From contig CAMLGP010000160.1 in the NCBI GenBank assembly GCA_946479535.1, forward strand, positions 1 to 6,630: 6,630 nucleotides of DNA, given 5' to 3'. Below the pieces are notes generated by a model. It made no database searches and was not told the DNA's origin. It was given only the letters and a program-made list of their open reading frames with translations. Shown here in pieces: positions 1 through 4,560 of this stretch (position 1 is its first letter; the number at the start of each line of letters is the position of its first letter). Origin of the DNA: an uncultured Bacteroidota bacterium (GTDB taxonomy: Bacteria > Bacteroidota > Bacteroidia > Chitinophagales > Chitinophagaceae). The position numbers and the translations under genes were made by a program.

Positions 1-21
1 ATCAATTTTTATGCTAGTTAT

Positions 22-876
22 CTAATTGGGAATCAAAAAAGTTGTTAACAAAGCCGACAATGCCATTAATCCGTCCAAATAAAAGTAAAACAGAATATCT
101 GAGAAGTGTTGGATGGCATATCTATATATAAACGAAAGTATCAAACCTGGAATTATCAATAAAACCACAGTTTGCAAGTTCCAACCAAACTTTAACAATA
201 AGAGGGTGGTAACTCCAAAGACCAGGAGGGAAAACACATATAAATAAAGTATCCCCCTTTCGCTCAGCCAGGTGATCAGGCTGCGGATCCCGATAGACCG
301 GTCATATTCCCTGTCCCGGTAATCAAAAAGGATACAAATGGCATAGATCAGGAAGAAACGGCTGGCGGCAAATAAGGTGAAATCCGGAAACCACCAGGTG
401 GTGCTCACCTTAACCGGGAGTACGGTGGTAACATACATCCATACAAAAGCAAGGAATATGGTTTTGCCGAGAGCCACTTTCCGGAGAGCGCGGAAAAGCG
501 GGTGCGGGATCTTTGGAGCCGAATATAAAAAAGTAGCAAATGCCACTACCAGCAGGTTTTTCCAGTGGGGCAAAAGATAATACCCAAAATAGGCCACTCC
601 GGCCACGCTCAGGATCAGAAAGACCAGGTGAATCTGCCTGTTCCTGGTTAGCCATTTTAAGCGAACGGAATCAATATCCTCAATATCCGGGGTAAGATTC
701 CAGTGAAAGCTGTAGCTGCTCATGGTGGCAAAAAAGACAAATCCGGAAAACTCAAAGCCCGGTGCAACTCCAGTCAGCAAAAGACTGGTCTGGTAGGCCA
801 TCAATACAGCACAACAGGCAATAAATAGATTGCTAAAAACAAAAAAATGGAAGATCCGTTTTGGGAGGGGTACCAT
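22..876 (-). CDS. UbiA-like polytopic membrane protein (putative prenyltransferase homologue)
   Basis: A 284-residue, strongly hydrophobic protein with about eight or nine membrane segments (roughly residues 8-28, 37-55, 81-101, 107-121, 137-157, 167-184, 208-229, 233-255 and 261-282), the size and topology of UbiA-family intramembrane prenyltransferases. Members transfer a prenyl chain from a diphosphate donor to an aromatic or other acceptor. The clearest signature is the second aspartate motif FDYRDREYDRSIGIRSL (residues 184-200, acids at D185, D188 and D192), which in the family helps bind Mg-diphosphate. YSAPKIP (118-124) also fits. The first motif, normally NDxxDxxxD, appears only as a divergent SSYSFHWNLTPDIEDID (53-69), so activity and substrate are uncertain. 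The ATG overlaps the TAA of the upstream lipoprotein gene as TAATG, which supports this start and suggests translational coupling. The stop is TAG. No substrate can be named because no quinone or haem gene is adjacent. Confidence 0.75.
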   Translation of the reverse strand: MVPLPKRIFHFFVFSNLFIACCAVLMAYQTSLLLTGVAPGFEFSGFVFFATMSSYSFHWNLTPDIEDIDSVRLKWLTRNRQIHLVFLILSVAGVAYFGYYLLPHWKNLLVVAFATFLYSAPKIPHPLFRALRKVALGKTIFLAFVWMYVTTVLPVKVSTTWWFPDFTLFAASRFFLIYAICILFDYRDREYDRSIGIRSLITWLSERGILYLYVFSLLVFGVTTLLLLKFGWNLQTVVLLIIPGLILSFIYRYAIQHFSDILFYFYLDGLMALSALLTTFLIPN

Positions 877-1322
877 TATGGCAATAATACAACAATCTGG
901 TCTGTTGTAAGCGTATCACTTGTATGCCCACCTCTGTCAGTAACTGCGATCCTGAAGACCATGGTGTCATTCTGGGTAACACTTTCACTGAGGAAATCAA
1001 CCTCATTTAGTGTAAGTCTTAATTCGCCTTTATCTCTGTCTGTATATTTTGGAATAGTGTAGGTCAGTTCATCACCCCTGTCCAGAGCCGGAGTAGGAGG
1101 GATCTTATTCAATCGTTTCCGGAATACATACATAGTCCCTTGCCCAAGATCTCCTTCCTTATCAAAATAGTTGAGGCGGATGATCAGGGTACCGTTACGG
1201 GGAACTGTTTTGGAATTATAATCTTTTACTTCAATCTTAGGGGTTGTCTGAAACTTATCTTTGCTGCAGGATACCAGGTAACAGGCAAAGACAATCATTG
1301 CAATTACAGGGATCAGTCGCAT
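876..1322 (-). CDS. Small lipoprotein of unknown function
   Basis: A 148-residue protein I cannot assign to a named family. It starts with a lipoprotein signal peptide: a hydrophobic stretch (residues 3-17) followed by the lipobox LVSC, with the lipidated cysteine at C19. The mature N-terminus CSKDKFQ carries a lysine and an aspartate soon after the cysteine. That loosely resembles the charged signals that send Bacteroidota lipoproteins to the cell surface, but it does not prove surface location. The rest alternates short hydrophobic and polar stretches as expected of a beta-sandwich, with FDKEGDLG at 53-60 and VTDRGGHTSDTLTT at 127-140. These resemble Ig-like or cadherin-like calcium loops, though the fold is only inferred. 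The gene is first in a two-gene unit with the UbiA-like gene, whose ATG overlaps this TAA by one base. It diverges from the LuxE-like gene, and a TAnnTTTG element lies 20 bases upstream of its ATG. Confidence 0.85.
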   Translation of the reverse strand: MRLIPVIAMIVFACYLVSCSKDKFQTTPKIEVKDYNSKTVPRNGTLIIRLNYFDKEGDLGQGTMYVFRKRLNKIPPTPALDRGDELTYTIPKYTDRDKGELRLTLNEVDFLSESVTQNDTMVFRIAVTDRGGHTSDTLTTDQIVVLLP

Positions 1323-1342
1323 ATCACACCATTGAATTTAAA

Positions 1343-1350
1343 CAAATATA
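1343..1350 (-). promoter_or_regulatory. Candidate Bacteroidota -7 element for the lipoprotein/UbiA-like unit
   Basis: Read on the minus strand this is TATATTTG, an exact match to the Bacteroidota -7 consensus TAnnTTTG. It lies 20 bases before the lipoprotein ATG, implying a short leader. No TTTG -33 element is visible at the usual 17-23 base spacing, so the call is tentative. The 54-base gap between the two divergent genes is the only intergenic place for this promoter. Confidence 0.4.
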
Positions 1351-1376
1351 ACCCATTTAAGGCATATAATCGGAGC

Positions 1377-2384
1377 ATGAATCGTCAATGGAAAGATAAA
1401 ATTCTGGCTGTTTCCCGCACTGGAATGGATGAACTGGCGCTGGAAATATTCCGGTACCAGTATGCACAAAACCAGGTCTACCGGCAATATGCAGATGCCG
1501 TTGGAAAAACGCCTTCCACCGTTAATTCAATTTACCAGATTCCTTTTCTTCCCATTCGATTTTTTAAATCTCACGCCGTTCAGAACGGTACTTTTGAACC
1601 AGAGGTTGTCTTTGAAAGCAGCGGGACTACCGGGGAAAATACCAGCCGTCATTATATAAAGGAAACTATATTATATAAGGAAGTATTCAGCAGGATATTC
1701 CGGTTATTTTTTGGTGAACCTTCCAGCTATTGCATTATTGGATTATTACCCTCCTATCTGGAAAGGAAGAATTCTTCACTGGTCTATATGGTGGATGAAC
1801 TGATCAGACAAAGTGGTCATACTTCCAGTGGTTTTTACCTGAATGAATATGCGAAATTAACAGAGGTCATCAATGAACTTGAACAGAAGGCTCAACCCAC
1901 GCTTTTGATCGGTGTAACGTTTGCCCTTCTAGATTTTGCAGAAGTATATGTACAGGGAGGTAAGCCACTGAAACATACCCGTATCATAGAAACTGGTGGC
2001 ATGAAAGGCCGGAGGCAGGAAATGGTCAGGGAAGAAGTACATGCAGTATTAAAGGAAGCCTTTAAAATTCCATTCATTCATTCGGAGTATGGAATGACCG
2101 AATTAATATCCCAGGCATGGTCCTTTGGAAATGGAATATTCAAGACCCCGCCATGGATGAAGATCATTTTGCGGGAAGAAGAAGATCCATTCCATTTATT
2201 ACAGGAAGGTGCCGGCGCAATCAATATCATTGACCTCGGGAATATTCATTCCTGCAGCTTTATAGCAACTGATGATATTGGACGTCTTTTCTCTGACGGA
2301 AATTTTGAAGTTTTAGGCAGGCTGGACAACAGCGATCTCCGCGGCTGCAGCCTGATGGTTACGCATTATGCATCCACTCCCTGA
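1377..2384 (+). CDS. LuxE/PaaK-type acyl-protein synthetase-like enzyme (ANL superfamily)
   Basis: A 335-residue cytosolic protein resembling the LuxE acyl-protein synthetase family, which activates a carboxylic acid with ATP and passes the acyl group to a protein or thiol. Motifs appear in the order expected for ANL adenylating enzymes: FESSGTTGENTS (79-90, the Ser/Thr/Gly-rich phosphate loop), HSEYGMTE (235-242, matching the YGxTE motif), ATDDIGRL (297-304) and VLGRLDNSDLRGCSL (312-326). C324 in the RGCS segment could be an acyl-accepting cysteine like the C-terminal one in luminescence LuxE, but I cannot align it here. I chose the ATG at 1377 because the open frame extending back to 1140 is antisense to the lipoprotein gene and encodes unrelated residues; GGAG sits one base upstream, too close for a normal Shine-Dalgarno site. 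The last 26 bases overlap the convergent regulator gene. Neither luxC/luxD reductase or thioesterase genes nor an acyl carrier protein is nearby, so the substrate is unknown. Confidence 0.8.
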   Translation: MNRQWKDKILAVSRTGMDELALEIFRYQYAQNQVYRQYADAVGKTPSTVNSIYQIPFLPIRFFKSHAVQNGTFEPEVVFESSGTTGENTSRHYIKETILYKEVFSRIFRLFFGEPSSYCIIGLLPSYLERKNSSLVYMVDELIRQSGHTSSGFYLNEYAKLTEVINELEQKAQPTLLIGVTFALLDFAEVYVQGGKPLKHTRIIETGGMKGRRQEMVREEVHAVLKEAFKIPFIHSEYGMTELISQAWSFGNGIFKTPPWMKIILREEEDPFHLLQEGAGAINIIDLGNIHSCSFIATDDIGRLFSDGNFEVLGRLDNSDLRGCSLMVTHYASTP

Positions 2385-3117
2385 ACTGGGGCGCCATTTC
2401 CTGGCTGATTATGATACAATGATTGATATCTGGTAATGTAAGGTCCAGTATCAGTTTCACCTTCTCATAAGATTTGAAACCCCTGATAAAATTGATGTTG
2501 ACGATATATTGCCTGTTAGCCCTGAAAAAAATTGTCTCATCCAGATCATCCTCCAGCTCTGCCAGGTTTTTATCTGCCAGGTATTTCTTTCCCCACCGGT
2601 CCAGCACGTATACTATCTTATTTTCTGTGTAAAACAATACCACATCATCCAGGCGAAGGGAGATATTCTCCATTCCTTTCTTTACGATCATCCGGCGTTT
2701 CTTATGATTTCCGATATACTGCATCAGGTTTGCCAGCGAATGGTGATTGGTAAAATGCTTCTCCAGCATCTTGTATTTTATCAGGGCCTTGCTAAGGCTC
2801 TCCTTGTCTACCGGTTTTAGCAGATAATCGATCCCATTATACTCAAAAGCGTTCAACATGAACTCGTCATAACCGGTTATAAAAATTACGGGGATTCGGA
2901 TATTTCCTTTATTGAATATTTCAAATGATAATCCATCGCTTAGCTGGACATCACTGAATATCAGGTCAACGGCATTGGGTTGGGAGAGGAATTCAATGCT
3001 CTCTCTTACACTTCCCAGGCGGGCAGTGACCTGAACATCGTCAGTTACTGAAGAAAGTGTATTCAATAAACTTTCCAGTGCAGGTCTTTCATCTTCAATA
3101 ATTACAGCATTTAACAT
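2359..3117 (-). CDS. LytTR-family response regulator
   Basis: A 252-residue cytoplasmic DNA-binding response regulator. The N-terminal receiver domain (about 1-120) has every key residue: acidic pair E8/D9, phospho-acceptor D56 in LIFSDVQLSDG, T81 in FITGYDEFML, and K101 in LLKPVD. A linker leads to a LytTR DNA-binding domain (about 140-250) with the typical RLDDVVLFYTENKIVYV and FFRANRQYIVNINFI segments and the usual closing ISQEMAPQFREWM. Family members bind direct repeats upstream of target genes. The ATG lies 12 bases after the kinase stop with no Shine-Dalgarno sequence, so the pair is very probably one transcript and the kinase its cognate partner. The 3' end overlaps the convergent LuxE-like gene by 26 bases. 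The regulated genes cannot be read from sequence; the neighbouring TonB transporter and the pair itself are candidates. Confidence 0.95.
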   Translation of the reverse strand: MLNAVIIEDERPALESLLNTLSSVTDDVQVTARLGSVRESIEFLSQPNAVDLIFSDVQLSDGLSFEIFNKGNIRIPVIFITGYDEFMLNAFEYNGIDYLLKPVDKESLSKALIKYKMLEKHFTNHHSLANLMQYIGNHKKRRMIVKKGMENISLRLDDVVLFYTENKIVYVLDRWGKKYLADKNLAELEDDLDETIFFRANRQYIVNINFIRGFKSYEKVKLILDLTLPDINHCIIISQEMAPQFREWMHNA

Positions 3118-3129
3118 GGCAAATGGGGT

Positions 3130-4143
3130 TTAGGGTGATGCGATAAGTGGTAGTTTAACAACAAAGTTTTCACGTGATGTTTCGATCGTTATATCCTGGT
3201 TGAATAGTATTTTGTAGCGCGATCGCAAATTCTTCAACCCGATCCCGGTTGAATTAACTGCATAAGGTTTTGGTTTGATCGCATTACTTACTTTCAGATA
3301 ATGGTCATTCAGGGATATTTTTATCTTCAATGGCCTGTCCGCAGTGAATTCATTATGCTTGATGGCATTTTCCACCAGTATCTGTAACGAACAGGGAGGG
3401 ATCATTACTACTCCACTCTTCTCATTTAACTCTTTTGTAAGTTGTAGTTTGTTATCATGCCTGATCTGCAGCAGGAAGAAATAGCTTTCAATGAATTCAA
3501 GTTCTTCCCTCAGCGAGATCAGTTCCCTGTTCTTATTCAATAAAAAATATTTATATACCTGGGCCAGGCGATTATTGAACAAATGCGCCTGTTCGGGTTC
3601 ATTAACTATCAGGTGATTCAGGGTATTCAGGGAATTGAAGATGAAATGAGGATCCATTTCATTGGTCAGGGCCTGGAGCTCAGCCTGTGATCTTTCCCGG
3701 TCAAGCTGACTCACGATCTTTGTATCGATCTCTCTTTCCTTGGTGAGGAAAAGGATCTCATAAATAAGCGTGAATATGATCACTGCAGATACGCAGGCAA
3801 CCAGGAACCTGAACACGGCATCCCATGCAAAACCTTCCCTGGAGCTGGTTAGCCAGGCAATGGCAGACAATCCACCGGTGCAGGCTCCATAAAGTGCGGA
3901 AACAAAACTCACCGCAGCAATTTTTGAAAAGGGATTGGATATCGGTTGATAAAGTGGCCTTAATTTAATATGTATCCAGTTACAGCCTTTCCAGATAAGG
4001 AAGGAGGTCAGGATAAAAAACAGATTGGCCCCAATGAGCTCAATCAAGGAATAATTATGATATGAGATAATACCTGAGGCAAGCGGAAGCCCGATCCCCA
4101 ACACGGGAATAAACAAAGTCTTTAGCAAAAGATCCTTCACCAT
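3130..4143 (-). CDS. LytS-type sensor histidine kinase, membrane-bound
   Basis: A 337-residue inner-membrane histidine kinase of the His_kinase/LytS class, partner of the LytTR regulator that follows after 12 bases. About four membrane helices fill the first 135 residues (roughly 8-26, 33-51, 76-98 and 110-133) with only short loops, so sensing probably occurs in or at the membrane. A charged helix (135-160) leads to the phospho-acceptor block EMDPHFIFNSLNTL (162-175) with H166. The family usually has NPHFLFN, so an Asp replaces the Asn two residues before the His. The ATP-binding domain follows, with N-box LVENAIKHN (256-264) and G-box STGIGLKNLRSRY (298-310); the chain ends soon after the domain, as is normal. 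The start at 4143 gives a credible first helix, and a near-palindrome lies just upstream. The signal sensed is unknown. Confidence 0.93.
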   Translation of the reverse strand: MVKDLLLKTLFIPVLGIGLPLASGIISYHNYSLIELIGANLFFILTSFLIWKGCNWIHIKLRPLYQPISNPFSKIAAVSFVSALYGACTGGLSAIAWLTSSREGFAWDAVFRFLVACVSAVIIFTLIYEILFLTKEREIDTKIVSQLDRERSQAELQALTNEMDPHFIFNSLNTLNHLIVNEPEQAHLFNNRLAQVYKYFLLNKNRELISLREELEFIESYFFLLQIRHDNKLQLTKELNEKSGVVMIPPCSLQILVENAIKHNEFTADRPLKIKISLNDHYLKVSNAIKPKPYAVNSTGIGLKNLRSRYKILFNQDITIETSRENFVVKLPLIASP

Positions 4144-4152
4144 AGTTGCAGC

Positions 4153-4171
4153 GGTTAGGTAATACCTTACC
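4153..4171. promoter_or_regulatory. 19-base near-palindrome ahead of the kinase start
   Basis: GGTTAGGTA and TACCTTACC are 9-base arms around a single A, complementary at eight of nine positions (T4156 faces T4168). It ends nine bases before the kinase ATG, inside the probable leader. It could be an operator for a dimeric regulator. In the mRNA it could instead fold into a hairpin covering the ribosome landing site. LytTR regulators usually prefer direct repeats, so self-regulation by the neighbour is not implied by the symmetry. Confidence 0.4.
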
Positions 4172-4222
4172 AGGGTTTGTCCGGTTATTCCTCATGTGTG
4201 TTGTTTTAGGCCAATTCCAGTA

Positions 4223-4252
4223 TAAAACTATCAGTACAAACTGTTAACCAAA
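4223..4252 (-). promoter_or_regulatory. Candidate promoter of the kinase/regulator operon
   Basis: Read on the minus strand, TTTG (4252-4249) is followed after 18 bases by TAGTTTTA (4230-4223). This fits the Bacteroidota pattern of a TTTG -33 box, 17-23 bases, then TAnnTTTG, with only the last base of the -7 box off. It would give a leader of roughly 70 bases that includes the near-palindrome at 4153-4171. The -33 box overlaps a small inverted repeat (CTGTT/AACAG, 4241-4255). Confidence 0.35.
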
Positions 4253-4323
4253 CAGAAAATGTTTCACTTGGACGATTTTAATTACAAGTGGTAAATAACT
4301 ACATAAACCGTGATCAATGGCAA

Positions 4324-4344
4324 AAGGCAAAGTATTATTGCCTT
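4324..4344. repeat. Inverted repeat AAGGCAA / TTGCCTT
   Basis: Two perfect 7-base arms (4324-4330 and 4338-4344) flank a 7-base AT-rich loop. It lies mid-way in the intergenic region, six bases before the hairpin with T-tract at 4351-4368. It could be an operator or the first of two tandem RNA hairpins; sequence alone does not decide. Confidence 0.35.
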
Positions 4345-4350
4345 AAAATC

Positions 4351-4368
4351 AGGGGTTAACCCTTTTTT
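4351..4368 (+). terminator. Short hairpin with T-tract, weak terminator- or attenuator-like
   Basis: AGGGG pairs with CCCTT (three G-C pairs, one G-T, one A-T) around a TTAA loop, and six T bases (4363-4368) follow on the plus strand. The core GGGTTAACCC is a perfect palindrome. The stem is short for an intrinsic terminator, and no plus-strand gene ends just before it. It therefore acts, if at all, on a transcript started upstream in this gap and heading to the transporter gene. A protein-binding palindrome is the alternative. Confidence 0.25.
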
Positions 4369-4472
4369 AAAAACGCTGCTTCATTCATCAAATTTCATTG
4401 TTCAATACAAGAGGACTAAAGCCTGTTACAATTTCAGGAAAATATATTTAGTTATCAGTATTTCATTTTCAT

Positions 4473-4504
4473 GTTTCAGTAGCAACCGCTTCAGCAGCTG
4501 AAAC
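4473..4504 (+). repeat. Two mutually exclusive stems ahead of the transporter gene
   Basis: GTTTCAG (4473-4479) can pair with CTGAAAC (4498-4504), while TTCAGC (4490-4495) can pair with GCTGAA (4497-4502). The second stem uses bases needed by the first, so only one can form. They lie 57-88 bases before the transporter ATG, plausibly within its leader. A regulatory role is speculative, and short repeats like these can arise by chance. Confidence 0.25.
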
Positions 4505-4560
4505 TTCTTGGTGCATATTGTTGCCTTTCACACTATATCAAAACTTATAAACTGCAAAAA

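Larger units (their letters stand above)
4144..4560. other. Structured intergenic region between divergent kinase and transporter genes
   Basis: This 417-base AT-rich stretch separates two divergent transcription units and must hold both promoters. I see no convincing gene. The only open frame of note (4310-4501, plus, GTG start) encodes a 63-residue low-complexity peptide without family features. The region contains several inverted repeats, listed separately. For the transporter no exact TAnnTTTG occurs; the nearest is TATATTTA at 4443-4450, seven of eight matches, without a matching -33 box. The bases just before the transporter ATG (CTGCAAAAA) are A-rich, as is usual for strong Bacteroidota starts. 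Confidence 0.6.

Noticed and set aside
1256..1263. TATCTTTG on the plus strand, an exact TAnnTTTG match, as a promoter for the LuxE-like gene
   Set aside because: It lies inside the lipoprotein coding region with no -33 TTTG at proper spacing, and a few such 8-mers are expected by chance in a window this size.
1140..1376. 79-codon N-terminal extension of the LuxE-like reading frame
   Set aside because: Most of it is antisense to the lipoprotein gene, encodes no family-like residues, and the ATG at 1377 gives a normal N-terminus within the divergent layout.
2343..2352. GGCTGCAGCC palindrome near the 3' end of the LuxE-like gene, as a terminator
   Set aside because: It can form only a three-pair stem with a four-base loop, has no T-tract, and encodes the conserved RGCS segment.
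4310..4501. 63-codon open frame in the kinase/transporter gap
   Set aside because: It has a GTG start, no Shine-Dalgarno or family signature, overlaps the inverted repeats, and has a composition expected of random AT-rich sequence.
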